Origin: Meconema thalassinum
Taxonomy: Eukaryota > Arthropoda > Insecta > Orthoptera > Tettigoniidae
Direction of reading: 5' to 3'
DNA: 64,000 nucleotides
NCBI GenBank assembly: GCA_946902985.2
Contig: OX336389.2
Span: 343,888,444 to 343,952,443, forward strand
The notes under the pieces are model-generated. The model was not told where the DNA came from. It made no database searches and saw only the letters and a program-made list of their open reading frames with translations. The position numbers and the translations under genes were made by a program. Below, one piece after another: positions 1 through 11,198 of this stretch (position 1 is its first letter; every line of letters starts with the position of its first letter).

Positions 1-156
1 TGGATCTTTAAATATTACGATATAATCACTTCACAACACACTAGCTCAGATTCTCGAGACAGACTGACAGTGATTGGTGGGATGGAAGTGAGGCATGACG
101 TAATGGTTGCGTTGTGTTCTGCGCACAGCCTTCCCGGCTGACTCGAGCTTTTTTTT

Positions 157-860
157 CTAGCAACAGAGTGCCCTGCCGCTTGATGTATGGTGTCTCAGTG
201 AGGTCCTTATTTGGGGAAAGGAATGTGGCATACTACAGCAGGTTTCTAGAACATCATATTCATCCTGCTCTGCACAGAAAATGACACAGCATCTGCCCAA
301 TGTCTTACATAATAGTGCTTGCTGTGAGGGAATTGTTGGCACAGTGGGGGTCCTGGAGCATTCACCATATTCACCAGACATAAGACCCTGTGACTTGAAT
401 CTTTTCCCTGAACTAAAGGGGAGCTTTTAAATACACAAAACATCACACTTCCAGTAGTAAGGCACTTCGACACAGGCAGCACAACTGGTTTGGGCGCAAC
501 ATGTTGCAGGGGATGTCATTGAAGGCTTCTAGAGGCATGGTTGTTCTCTAATAAATGGTTTAGTACAGCACCCTTTATTATGAAATTGAATGACGTCAGG
601 GCAAGTGTTGGCTCTTTGGGCAGCACAGACAAGGCAGCGATGTTTTGTAGGAGTGGTGCAATTGTGATCTGGCAATAATGTAAAATGTATTCTTCATCTG
701 TGTGTGAGTTAGAACATGGTACCCAATATTGAAAATATAATGAAAGACAAAAGATAAAAAAAATGCCAACAAAGTACTTTGTTTTCATGCAGCACAGTCC
801 ATTTCCTTTTACAGTCATATTCAAATTTCATCCTTTTGTGACTCTATGTACTGTGTGTTA
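157..860 (+). mobile_element. Mariner-like transposase relic
   Basis: Degenerate C-terminal half of a mariner-type DDE transposase, which cuts and pastes its own DNA in the nucleus. On the + strand a stretch near 225-290 reads YYSRFLEHHIHPALHRK. After a frame change, about 350-430 reads LEHSPYSPDIRPCDLNLF, which matches the block around the last catalytic Asp of mariner enzymes. Downstream codons to about 650 still resemble the C-terminal tail but carry stops. No N-terminal helix-turn-helix or inverted repeats were found, and the copy may run off the left edge. Family assignment is firm, borders are not. Confidence 0.7.
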
Positions 861-869
861 TGATTCATA

Positions 870-905
870 AAAAAAATATATATATATATATATATAATAA
901 TAATG
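870..905. repeat. (TA)n then (AAT)n microsatellite
   Basis: A run of TA dinucleotides followed by TAATAATAAT. It abuts the 3' tail of the minus-strand SINE that follows, which is the usual place for an A-rich SINE tail. Confidence 0.85.
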
Positions 906-1122
906 TTGTTGGTTTTACGTCCCTGTTAACTACTACGGCTTTTAGGGACGCCGGGGTGCCGGAATTTTGTCCCGAAGGGGATCTTTAATGTGCCAGTAAA
1001 TCTACTGACACGGCTCCCTCACATTTGCGCACCCTCAAATGCTAACTGCCTGCACTGGGATTCAATCCTGCTATCTTGGGATCAGCTGGCGAGAACGTTA
1101 CCACTGAGCTACGCAGCCTGTC
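896..1122 (-). mobile_element. tRNA-derived SINE, family A, copy 1
   Basis: Non-autonomous retroposon. Read on the minus strand it begins with a tRNA-like head (GGCTGCGTAGCTCAGTGGTA, the pol III A-box region), then a degenerate B-box-like segment (GGATTGAATCCC), then a body containing 'AAAGATCCCCTTCGGG' and a tail ending in TTATTATTA. The same body recurs at 9257-9440 (+), 11876-12095 (-) and 18075-18190 (-), which defines a family. The tRNA-like part is not a functional tRNA gene because it continues into the repeated body. Confidence 0.75.
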
Positions 1123-1401
1123 GATTCATTAAACAAGATGATCTGTAATCGAGAATGCCCCATTGAGATAAGCCAGTGCCTGTGCTACTGTTGTCTAACT
1201 TGCCTCAGTGAATACATCACACAGCATGCTAATATGTGCATTTGTTGCCACTACTTTCCTTCCAGCCCTCGTATTTCTTTAGAGGTGGTTGTCGGTTGTC
1301 TCTCCTTTGTAAGTAATGCTGAAGACTATCAACTCCTCCACAAATTGAAAGAGGTCTCATCATGTATTGATCTTTGTCCGTTCCCGTGAGAAGGATGATG
1401 A

Positions 1402-1640
1402 ATGAATGATCGTGTGGCTTCCGGAGAGGCAGAGTGCAGGTCTTTCTAGATGACGCCCATGGGCGACCTACGCGTTTTAATGAGGATGAAGTGATGATGA
1501 AGACCGCACATACACCCAGTCCCCAAGCCACGGGAACTAACCCCAGGGGATTAAAATCCCTGATGGCTCGGCCGGGGATCAAACCTGGGGGACTTTGGGC
1601 CGAAGCCTAGCATGCTAACCCTTTAGCCACGGAGCCGGAG
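1402..1640 (-). mobile_element. tRNA-derived SINE, family D, with 12-bp target duplication
   Basis: The minus-strand head reads CCGGCTCCGTGGCTAAAGGG followed by GTTAGCATGCTAGGC, and a B-box-like GTTTGATCCCCGGCC. The body holds the CATGGGCGTCATCTAG segment. It is flanked by GAAGGATGATGA at 1390-1401 and 1641-1652, a direct repeat that fits target-primed insertion. A shorter relative lies at 56175-56330 on the + strand. Confidence 0.75.
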
Positions 1641-1802
1641 GAAGGATGATGATTACACCCTGTGCTCTCTCTCTGGATCCTCACCCTTGTGCTGTACCGT
1701 TAGAAAACGGTTCTAATTTTTTGATTGAAATATTGTGGCTGGACACCCTTAGTGCTTTGTTTTGCATGTCTTTTTGTACCTTTGCCCTATGATGTATGGT
1801 AC

Positions 1803-1960
1803 TATACAGGCTAGCTGTGCTCAAGGTTGTGGGATCGAATCCCAGCACAGTCTGTTGCCATTTAAGGGTGCTTAAGTGTGTTGAAACATTTGATCCCATG
1901 AGATCTTTGAGGTTAAGCAACATTGGGCATGCTGATAGGTTTTTGCTGAGGATTAACACT
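1803..1960 (+). mobile_element. SINE fragment related to family A
   Basis: The stretch contains GGGATCGAATCCCAGCACAG (a B-box-like sequence) and then CATTTAAGGGTGCTTAAGTG, which resembles the CATTTGAGGGTGCGCAAATG segment of family A. The head is decayed and the tail unclear. The + orientation follows from the order of the shared blocks. Confidence 0.5.
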
Positions 1961-2039
1961 ACCTAAGGGAAGATGATGAGAGAGAAAAGGATGAGGGTTT
2001 CGGCGTAGAGACAAGTATTGGTAGATAGGATGAGAATCC

Positions 2040-4740
2040 AACACTAAACTTAAGTAAATTAGTATATAAAAGGAAATTTCGCTGCGCTAAACCTAGGAGG
2101 AACCTAACATTAGTGGGAGCCTGTTCAAGGCAAGCGGAGAGCGCAGCGGAAATTGAGGTTACCCGCAAGCGCTCGGTGATTGCTCTTTCCCTCCAGAGCC
2201 GGTATTCTGGTACTATGGGGACGGGTGGTACTATGGCAAGACAAAGTAAGCCAAAAGGAAAGGATGTAATAACTTTCCCTTCAGAAGGGTTAGATTTTAT
2301 TATGCATTTAAAAATGCTGGATAGATTTGAATTTGGAGTGATAATTTTATTTCTGGGCACTGTTGGATCTCTGGCAAACCAATCGAATGCTCCCAGAGAG
2401 TGAAGAGACAAAGTGTTTTTGATGATTTTAGTGATGTTGTTATTGTTTTTTGTGAAAATCTTACACGAATACCAATTGTTGCACTTAAGGAAAACTAAGC
2501 TTTTATCCAGCAAGATGCCGATTAAAAGTTTAGAACAGAGGACGACCTCAAACCTAATTCAAACAAAACTTAAATTTTGAAAACAAACCATAAGTCAGAG
2601 AGAAAATCTCTAGAAGTAGGAAGCTTGCGGAGCTAGCTATACTTGTCTTAAGGGTTTGCTAGGATTAGCTGTAACCGCTAAGAGAAACTTTGAAAATGTT
2701 GTTACTTGAAATTTTGTTTCTAATGCAACAAGTAGTGAAGACTTTATAGTTGTGAAGATGGCTTTTTCTATTTTGAAATAAGCAATAATTTTAGGAGAAG
2801 AATCAGGGAAAAGAGGGTCCTGCCTAACTGTGATTATAACGAGAGAGATAAAGCAAACAATAATAAATAATTTATTTAACAAACTATAAATTTTTGAACT
2901 GATTAACAATATTTAGGTTGGGATTTAATTTGAGTTAAGAGTAACAATTGTTTATAAAATGCCAAGGTCTCAGACCTAATAATAAGAGGTTTACAATTTA
3001 TAAACAATATTAAATGGAGTACAAGTTTCGAACCTGATAAAGCACTAAAATCTTACAAAGATTTTAAAAAGTGTGCTTACGATTAAGAAATTGGTAGTTT
3101 CTAACAATAATTGTAAATCAATTTTAACTTTTAAAGTTTAATTAGGTACGATCTAAGCACCTTTAGAATACCTTTGTGGCAATCGAAAGGGCTATGAATA
3201 AATATTGGATTCCTGATTGTAACAGAAAAAGAAGAACAAATTACAAGCGGAAATTACCGCTATTTTTAAACAGAAATTACTAGAGGTAATATACAAAAAA
3301 TGCACAGGTCGCATTAACGAAGCCTGAATTACACAATTAGCCAACTCCTTTATAATTAGAAAAAGTTCGATTCCCTAATTTTAGAAGGGAAAGATAATTA
3401 AAATGTGGACTAGCCACAAGTTGACACAGAGTGAATATATTTTAAATCCAACAAAATGGGAGGGAGCCTCTTTGGGCTAAGCCTCGTAGAAAAAGAAAGA
3501 ACCCAATAGTTAAATTTAATTTGGTTAGTAAAAGGTATTTGGGAAAGGGAAATAGGAACTTTGGGATAAAGTCCTGGCCAGATTTAATGCTCTCAAGTAC
3601 GCGGCGCGGAAGATATTTAACACACGCAAATTCGAAGCACTGATAGTTTTTGATAAGTTGAAAAACTTCACTATCGTAGTGTATGTAGGTTCGTAGAACA
3701 AGAGAAAGTTAATGCAGTTATGGAGAACACTTAGTGTAATTTGAGCTTGAATCAGTTTATTGTGTTGGAAAGTTTATGGGTTGCAGTTAAATGATGCAGG
3801 AAAGTTGCCACTGTGGAATGCAAATTAGGTTTTGACCAGTAGTTAATGTAACATGAATTCCTCAGTGAGGAAAAGTATTCCCTTATTTTGGCGTGGAAAA
3901 TACTAGATTGCTTGAATAGTAGAAAGATTGGTTGACCTAGAAAGTTCTGGAGCTATGCTGACAGTTAAATGGGGTAAGAGAGATCCCGCGGTGGAAAGCT
4001 AAGTTTATAGACAGTGGTTAATTTAACATGAATCCCTCGGTGTGGGAAGGTATTCCCATTTAATTTGTACAAGAAGCACTGAATTTCATGTTTTAAAGCC
4101 AGCTTAGATAGCTAAAGCATGACCAGAAAAATCCCTCGAAGACGGTTATTGCACAATAGTTAGCAATTCCACACACTGTCTATAAAATTGTATTAAAAGC
4201 ATTTAGCCCTTTTAAAAACCATTAAAATGTGTTTAAAACCATTGAAGTTTTGTACTTAGCTATTTCGTGTAGAGCAGGCAATGGTTCCTTGTAACCGTTA
4301 ACTTTAAAAGGTAGACATGGCGTCTATTTTAAAAACATCTCATAAAGACTGGAGACTGGCCCTGAGAGGGCTCTGCACTGTAAACTTGACGGCCGAACAA
4401 GAAGTGAGAACGAGCGATTCCTCACACAACAGAGGTAGGTGGGCGAGGGGGTAGGAGAAGAAAACAAAAGAGTTTATACAAGCATAGGAAACATTACAAA
4501 AACAAAATTTCTTGTACAAGTAAGGCTTCTTCATGGAGTAGTTAGCTGGCGATGAACACGACGCCTTGTGGATTGTTGAGGAAGTCCTCTTGACCTGAGG
4601 AGATTGAAGAACTTCAGAGGGTAGCTGTAAGATGCTGCTAGGTTGGTTCCGTAGAAGATGCACCTTTGGAACAAACTTATACAAAACATAGTGCAAGGGG
4701 AAAATAGAATGTAAGGGTTCGCTGTTGGTGTCTGCGTGAA
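2040..4740. other. Unassigned A/G-rich stretch, no gene recognised
   Basis: About 2.7 kb of low-GC, purine-rich sequence with no exon-like open frame and no protein family I recognise. Its texture (frequent GAAA, TTTAA and AAGTT, few stop-free stretches) differs from the flanking introns, and it holds an imperfect internal duplication at 3781-4062. It could be the untranslated body or a long terminal part of a retroelement, or a non-autonomous element. I found no terminal repeats at its edges. Confidence 0.35.
3781..4062. repeat. Imperfect direct duplication, ~176-bp spacing
   Basis: Two ~105-bp stretches, 3781-3885 and 3957-4062, share the same order of blocks: CAGTTAAATG, GTGGAA, then GTTAAT-TAACATGAAT, and finally GTATTCCC. 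The first has ACATGAATTCCTCAGTGAGG and the second ACATGAATCCCTCGGTGTGG. The divergence suggests an old tandem duplication. Confidence 0.6.
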
Positions 4741-5170
4741 GGGAAATTAAATAAATAAATTAATATAGAAAAACAAAGAGCAGCAAGAGCTAACTCTGAC
4801 TGAACGTGTATTTCGAGAAATACACCACATGGCCAGTACTAGGACGAGTGACTGGTATCGTTGCCTTTGGCTGGGGACGGAAAGGAGGAGTGAAGTAAAT
4901 TCTGTCTCAGCATCTCATGTTTGGAGATGCAAACCATCTTCTAAATATGAGAGACAAATAATCAGTAGTTTTACTGGCAAGTTATAGGATGCCTCCAAGA
5001 TATAATAATGACTTGGGTAGATACCCCACCTCCCTTGGTTTCCTTTCTAATTGGGAATGCGTGGAGGCTGTTTTATCATTCTTTGCTCAGCAGCCTACTG
5101 TAAATAAAAATTGACAACAAACCTGGGAACTGGTCACATAGGTAATTTTCTTTTTCTAGATCATCTAAAC

Positions 5171-6235
5171 CAGTGATGGCCAACTTTGTATGAACTGAGG
5201 GCCATAATATTTACGGAAACATGTCGGCGGGCCAAAATTCCCAATTTATTCAAATCTGACGTGATGATTTTAGAAGTGGAAATAACAAATATATGATTTA
5301 CATATGTTGAAAGCTTTCAGGCAATATTTATTGAATAAAAACCACAAACACTTTATTTTAATGCAAACATTGTGATTTTTCAAAATTTTGTAACAAAGAT
5401 TTGAAGTCTACTTTCATGTGTGATGTAGCAATGTTAGTGCATGGCACAATACAGAGTCAGTCATACGGCTTCTCATCTTGAACTTAATATGTTTCATAGC
5501 TGATAACGTAACCTCACATATGTATGTGCTCCCAAAAATTGAGCAATGCTTTAGGGCCCAGGTCTTTTAAGAGTGGGCAATGTTCTGGAGACAGCTATTT
5601 CCAGAACTCAATCCCAGTTGCTGCTGTGTTGTTGAGAGATTGGTCACACTGTAACTCACACAACTCGAACTGCAATTGTTGTAACATGCTGTTGTAGGAA
5701 GGCCTAAATTCTCAATCTTATTAAACATTTCCCCGCACTAAGCCACATTATTTCAGAATGAAGCAGCAAGTCCCCGTAAGCACTGTCAAGTTCTTCTAAG
5801 AAAGAAATAAATTTCCTATGTGTTAGGGGCTCGTTTCCCCCTCTTATTATGCTTTTGATTTTTGTCACAATCGCCGTAGTGTCACATAGGCCTAATTTAA
5901 CATATTTTCCACACAGGACCTCTTGATGAACGATGCAATGGAAAGCTGGCACGTTACCTTGCCTTTGTTTTAAAAGACCGATGAAACCAGTACTGGGGAC
6001 GTGGTGGCTCAGCGGTCTAGCTGTATGCCTCGCACCAAGGCGGTCCGGGTTCGATTCCCGGTCAATGCATGTGAGATTTTCGAAGTGAAATGCCATGTCC
6101 TGTGGTTCGGATTCCACGTAAAAAGGAGGTCCCGTGGCTCATGATCTCGCGATTAACGGTCACGTTAAACTACAAGCTTGCTTGCTTTTGAAACCAGTAC
6201 TAGTTCCAACCATTGCCTTGACATTCTTTATTCTA
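5171..6235 (-). mobile_element. hAT transposase relic (GTF2IRD2/ZBED-type)
   Basis: Remains of a hAT DNA transposon of the kind whose transposase gave rise to vertebrate GTF2IRD2. The minus strand reads AMVGTSTGFIGLLKQ near 6230-5970 (split by a SINE), HCIVHQEVLCGKYVKLGL near 5945-5890, and LDSAYGDLLLHSEIMWLSAG near 5795-5740. The C-terminal block FGSTYICEVTLSAMKHIKFK is at about 5545-5485. CAGTGATGGCCAACT at 5171 looks like a hAT end, but the opposite end is missing or too decayed. Stops and frame changes make it dead. Confidence 0.75.
5995..6189 (+). mobile_element. tRNA-derived SINE, family C, copy 1, with 12-bp target duplication
   Basis: A full-looking 195-bp copy: head GTGGTGGCTCAGCGGTCTAG, B box GGTTCGATTCCC, then a body with CCATGTCCTGTGGTTCG and GGAGGTCCCGTGGCTCATGA, ending in GCTTGCTTGCTTTT. 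It is flanked by GAAACCAGTACT at 5983-5994 and 6190-6201. The insertion splits the hAT coding remnant, so the SINE is younger than that hAT copy. Confidence 0.85.
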
Positions 6236-6404
6236 GTTTGCAAAAATTTAGACAACTGAAAACAAACAAAAAATGTTTCTGATACAAACAATTGATGGTT
6301 GGGTTTCATGTGTGATGTGGTAAAAGTTGCAGTGCAAGTGATTCAAAGATGTGGATTTTATTCCTAAATGTATATACAGTATATACCGAAATGTGATGCT
6401 TTTC

Positions 6405-6525
6405 AGTTGGTCAACACTATTGTACCCAATTGTGATGGGATATTCCCTAAGAAATTTACATGAGATTAATCTCATGTAAATTTTTTTCTTACTAAGGCAA
6501 CACTGAAAAATGGCTTCAAACACCA
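6405..6525. repeat. Dispersed repeat G, copy 1, with a palindrome
   Basis: Contains CTTTTCAGTTGGTCAACACT, a palindrome at 6452-6483, and AAGGCAACACTGAAAAATGG at 6494-6513. The same blocks recur near 12365-12689, 19038-19069 (inverted), 19620-19714 and 51870-51950. No coding potential. Probably a small non-autonomous transposon family; its class is unknown. Confidence 0.6.
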
Positions 6526-6539
6526 TAATGTATATACAG

Positions 6540-8690
6540 TATACCTTAAGCTTTTTAGTATGTTGTAATAGCCCACTAATGCTATATCTAGCAATAACAT
6601 TTTTTTTTTCAGGAAATTAATTTAGTAACTTAGCCTCAATAGTACCTAAAAGAAATTGCATTACTTTGATGAAATTATCTCCTTTTCAGTAGTGTACCAA
6701 TGAAGTAAGCCATGCTGGTTATTCTCCATAATGTTTGTAAACACTGCCAGTTGGAAGCTAAACCACTGCTAATCCTCACTATTTATGGTGTTACCTAATC
6801 CTTCTGAGTATTCCTCTTCTTCTGAAGATCCAATAAGGTTCTCTGGAGACTAACCTAAAATTTCCTAGTCTTCCCTACGTTCCTCTCCTCTATGAAATAT
6901 GGCCCATGTCACCAGGAGTATGTTGTTATTAATGGGAGATGATCAAACAATGGTCCCATTAATGCTATGTTGTTTGGATATCCTGGAAAAATCATGGAAA
7001 TTGAAGACCAAAAAAGTCTCTGCCACTTCACCCTGCCTACCACTACTGTTCTCTTCCTGCCATGACCTGCACCACTGTCTGTTCCAATCAGTTCCAACTG
7101 GCGAGTTTTAATTCACATTATGGTTTTAAGTTATCACTGTTTCTGGGGTGCATACAACTGTAGCTGTTTTCAATATTTAAAGTTGTTCATCATTAGAAAT
7201 ATGAACTTGGAGCCTAGAACTTAAGAGATAATGCCAGAAAAATTAACTTACATACATTAATTTTAAATGTTGCTGCTTGCCTTTAACCTATTCAGTCTGT
7301 ATTTAGTTGTGAGTCAGAAGAATACAAATATGTATGATATATAGATTTGATGATTTGTCAGTTTTCACTTTGAACTGATATATCTCCATAACTAGAAGCT
7401 GGGAACTGGTACCTTTTCATATTCACATACTCAATCTTTGGTTTACTTTAGAACACACTTCTATGGACATTATAATAACATATCATACAAATTCTTCATG
7501 GACCCAAATGCATAGGGATGCTGCCTAAGCCCCTATATGAAACAACAACAATGAGAATGTAAATTATGTTTGTGGCATATTTGATGTTTGTTTGCAATAC
7601 ATAGAATAACTCTTATTAATAGTTTTGCCAATAAAAACTTAAGATCCATTAATTTAATTTTTAATAATTTCTTTTCTTCTGAAAATAAGGTTGCTAAAAT
7701 TGGCTTATACTGTTTTTACCTTGATGTGGCACATTTTAGCAATTATGGTGCAAGTGTTTCTGTACGATTACACAACTACAAGATGATATTTATGATAATA
7801 TTCTGAAATATTTCATGAAAGACATGGATATACTGCTCACCATTGCTTACAATGAATTGGAAGAATGGGCATACTAGAATTATGTTTTGGAGGGGGCAGA
7901 GTTTAATAGTATTATCAAGCCATTAGAATTGAAATTAGATCTTTACATCATTTGAGCTTCAATTCAATTTTAGATGTTGGTTTTATGTGAGAAATTGCTG
8001 AAGTTTGGGAAAGTTAAGTATTGAAAGTAACCACAATTCAGGGGTGTTCAGAAGGTTGTGGCAGCAACATCTCTTTGTTTCTCTGTGGTGCCATCAGAAG
8101 GAACCTCAGCCTGCAGCAGGAAGAGAACGAGAGGAAGTCATCGCTCCTCTTCATTGAGGACTAGTTCCACTCCTAGATACTGGGGAGAGAGTAATATTTG
8201 TTCTTATATATGGTGTATAAGCAGTGTACAAATGCTCTGCTGCTTCAAACTGGAAGGAAAAAAAGCACCCTACAAATTATATATATATATATTTTTTTAC
8301 GGTACAACATGCCCTGAAGAATAATGTTAAATGATTTTAAAATTTGTTGGAACTTATTTTGCATGATTAGTATCAAATTAAATAAAAATGTGTGTAAATA
8401 ACACTCAGATTTCAACTACATTATTATTGATATGCCATCTCCAATAGTAGCTATCCTAAATATAAGCTGTTATATTGTGTAGGACAGCTCCTCATACAAG
8501 TCATTCACTGACAATATCTCTAGGGCATCATGGTGATATATATATATCCCACAGGTTTGAGTATTGTGTTATGTTCTTTCTTGAATTTTTTTTTTAGTTG
8601 AGTCACATTTAGTCTCAGTTGATAATGTTGCCTCTGTATCATGTTACCAATGTTTACTTTGGGCGTTGCAATTGACTAAAGCCTCATTTT
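6540..8690. other. Intron or upstream sequence, nothing recognised
   Basis: AT-rich sequence with short AT microsatellites (for example 8276-8297) and no exon, SINE head or transposase match that I can support. It ends in the pyrimidine-rich tract and AG of the exon that starts at 8694. Confidence 0.5.
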
Positions 8691-8693
8691 TAG

Positions 8694-8798
8694 CTGTTGG
8701 TGGGTGCTTCACCATCACCCTCTCCTGTATCATCCATGTCAGATGGCAGCCCACGCCGCATGGCTACTGAAGAGTTCAAAGATATTCCACCTCCACGG
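8694..8798 (+). CDS. Liprin-beta: Liprin-beta linker exon (Ser/Pro-rich)
   Basis: A 105-nt exon, phase 0 at both ends, coding 35 residues: LLVGASPSPSPVSSMSDG, then SPRRMATEEFKDIPPPR. The acceptor is CCTCATTTTTAG and the donor is CGG|GTGGGT. The Ser/Pro-rich composition with SPRR suits the disordered linker between the coiled coils and SAM domains of liprin-betas, and phosphorylation there is plausible but inferred. Alone it would be weak. Its in-phase junction with the next conserved exon (PPPR then TPPANYRRK) is the main support. Confidence 0.7.
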
Positions 8799-9000
8799 GT
8801 GGGTATTCAAAAATGCTTTTGTTGTCTAGGTTGCAATGTGCTCTAAAAGGCTTGTCTCTAGTTTTAAATAAATTTGCCATTTGTGTGATCTTATTATGTA
8901 CGGTACTTATTTATTTATATACCATTAAGTGTGGTAAAACTGATCATCATGGATAAAACTGATCATCAGCGAAAGAATGATTGTGTATTGTTGCTTATTC

Positions 9001-9031
<31 letters not shown>

Positions 9032-9055
9032 TATTATTATTATTATTATTATTAA
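9001..9055. repeat. (AAT)n/(ATT)n microsatellite, inverted
   Basis: A run of AAT units turns directly into a run of ATT units, making a self-complementary AT-only hairpin of about 50 bp. Confidence 0.9.
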
Positions 9056-9256
9056 GGAGTGCCCATCAGCAATTTATCTTCAACTCAGCACATAAGTAGA
9101 AATCTCATTATTATACAAGAAATTAAGCTCTGAAAGTAAGGGTTTCTGTGAGATATAAAATACAATCATATGACATTGTAGGAGTTACAACAAGAAGTTG
9201 AGTCCTGGAGGAAAGAAGTACTATTATCTGATATACCTGGGAAATGAAAGCTGGAT

Positions 9257-9440
9257 GACTGGCTGCGTGGTTCAGCGGTAACGTTCTCGCCTGCTGTCCC
9301 CAAAGTTGCAGGATTGAATTTGCGCAAACGCAAGGGAGCCGTGGCATGTTAAAGATCCCCTTTGGGGCAAAATTCTGGCACCCCGGCATCTCCAAAAGCC
9401 ACAGTAGTTGGAAGGGACATAAAACCAATAACATTATTAT
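9257..9440 (+). mobile_element. SINE family A, copy 2
   Basis: Head GGCTGCGTGGTTCAGCGGTA, B-box remnant GCAGGATTGAAT, body AAAGATCCCCTTTGGGGCAA and tail ACATTATTAT. It is the sense-strand equivalent of the copy at 896-1122. The middle part between the B box and the body is shortened relative to copy 1. Confidence 0.75.
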
Positions 9441-9539
9441 GAATGCTGGAAGGTGCAGCATTTGAGTCACCTCCGAGAAATATGCTGTGGCATGCACCAC
9501 ACTGAAGGGGTCATATTAATTTAACATTGGAAGCTAGCC

Positions 9540-10085
9540 TGCATTATTATGTTCAAATGTTTGTTGCAGTGTGCTACTTAGTGGATCCCTTTAAGGACTT
9601 GGGTCAGGAGTACTTGAACTGTTGAGCCCTGGTTAAGAAGAATCACCTGGGTCCAGAGTGGCTGAGTAATTTTCTATATTGGCACAAGGAACTTTCTGTG
9701 AGAATGGAAAAAAATGTTCACTTAATTAGGGCTACAGTGACACCTGACACCTTCAGCAATTATTTTGACAACTTGGCAATTAATATTGATGAAGTGCCAA
9801 CAAGCAACATTGTTAACTACAACCCTGGATTACTGATAGTGATCATAAGATGTCGCATGAAACATGCCAAAAGAATAATGATAACATCAAATCCAGTATA
9901 AATGTCATTGTTGTGTGCACACCTGATGGAATAGTGCTGCCACCATACACTGTGCACAAATCCAAACATTTGTCTCTCATGCAGACAGAAGGTGGAATAA
10001 TGGCTGCTGGCTATAATAGAAATTTAAGCGGATGGTTCAATCTTGTGATTTTTGATGATTAGTTCATTTGTTTTATGCTCCCCTG
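9540..10085 (+). pseudogene. pogo/jerky-type DDE transposase relic
   Basis: Broken frames encode part of a pogo-superfamily transposase (DDE_1 domain): GPEWLSNFLYWHKELSVR near 9653-9705, then RATVTPDTFSNYFDN and VPTSNIVNYN near 9729-9825. After a frame change come SINVIVVCTPDGIVLPPY and GWFNLVIFDD near 9898-10062. The second Asp region and the C-terminus are missing, and the N-terminal CENP-B-like DNA-binding part was not seen. The DET-like catalytic motif has been lost. Confidence 0.75.
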
Positions 10086-10089
10086 TATC

Positions 10090-10677
10090 AGGCCTATAGT
10101 TTTAATGGATTTCTGGTTGTTGAAACTGATTCACGGATTCCGTTTGCATATTTGCGGATTTTTTACATTTTATATACCGTATCTGTTTATTAAATTATTT
10201 ATCCCAAGGCTGTCTACTTATAGAATACGTGAGATGGGACGGTTCTCGCAGTCAACACTTCGGACATTTTGGCGAAAAGTTCACTTACACGTCACAAGAA
10301 GAAATGTACTGTGGGGTAGGATATGCAAGCGGTCTCATAAGCGGCAAGAAACATCTTGCCTGCCACAAGAAGGCAATGTGCGTGCTAGCACAACACCTTC
10401 TAGACTTCTAGGCTAGCTTCTGCCGATTGCAGCTTTCTTCAGCCAGTTTGGCGAGATTCTCGCTGTCCTTACGGTTTAGAATTTGAGGCTGGAAACTGAA
10501 AAATATCGCAATATTATGCAATAGTTGCCGCTCACGGCCAGTTTGACGAGATTCCAACTGTCCTGGTGATCACATGTTCGTGCTATTGGGTACGGAAAAC
10601 TATCGCGACTCGAATAGGTATCGTAGTTTTACGCGATCGAGGCCCGTTTGACGGAACTTGCACTGTCCCTACATTTG
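10090..10677. other. Unassigned sequence between pogo relic and SINE
   Basis: More GC-rich than its surroundings. An open stretch at 10229-10411 (+) shows no family I recognise. Near-repeated phrases (GCCAGTTTGGCGAGATTC at about 10443 and GCCAGTTTGACGAGATTC at about 10537) suggest a short internal duplication with ~95-bp spacing. It may be the remainder of the pogo-type element or another insertion. Confidence 0.35.
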
Positions 10678-11076
10678 CCCGCCTCGTTGTGTAGTGGCTA
10701 GCACTCTTGGCTGTCAGCCGGGTTCAATTCCCGGCTCTGCCAAGAAATGTATTTATGGTCTGAGGTCTGGAACGGGGTACACTCAGCCTCGTGAGGCAAA
10801 ACGGATAAGAAGTGGGTTTGATTCCCACTTTGGCTATCCTGGAAGTGGTTTTCCATGGTTTCCCCACTTCTACTCCAGTCTAATGCAGGGATGATTCCTA
10901 AATTAAGGCCATGGCTGCCTCCTTCCCAAATCCTCAACTGAATTACAAATATACTGTACTACTACAGACATCATAATAAATCAGGTTATCAGACAAATTC
11001 TACACACACCCAAGTACATGGCACTATGTAACCATGATGTCCATGCCCCTCAAATGAAATAACAACAATAATCTTT
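10678..11076 (+). mobile_element. tRNA-derived SINE, family B, copy 1
   Basis: Head GCCTCGTTGTGTAGTGGCTA with B box GGGTTCAATTCCCGG, then a body with CCTCGTGAGGCAAAACGG, GGTTTTCCATGGTTTCCCCA and CAGGTTATCAGACAAATTCT, ending in AACAACAATAAT. Relatives lie at 15240-15478 (-), 17680-17980 (-), 41195-41364 with 46303-46375 (+), and 51078-51200 (+). The tRNA-like head runs straight into the repeated body, so it is not a tRNA gene. Confidence 0.75.
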
Positions 11077-11198
11077 TTTTTTTTAAATTTATTTTCTATT
11101 CGGGTAATCTAGACGTTCCGTTAATCAGGTTTAGTGTACATTGTATATAACTTATCTCATGGCATTGCTGCCACAAAATGTATATTCCTTTCTTACAG

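Noticed and set aside
6001..6075. tRNA gene candidate (GTGGCTCAGCGGTCTAG ... GGTTCGATTCCC)
   Set aside because: It is the head of a SINE C copy with target duplications.
6899..7111. Overlapping open frames on both strands as a host exon
   Set aside because: No splice signals in phase and no family resemblance.
8098..8190. Possible extra liprin-beta exon after CTCTGTGGTGCCATCAG (a Ser/Arg-rich reading)
   Set aside because: No convincing donor follows, no reading matches the family, and the 8694 exon does not need it for phase.
10678..10750. tRNA gene candidate with a good B box
   Set aside because: It continues into a repeated SINE body and related heads occur many times. No clean cloverleaf with matching acceptor arms was seen.
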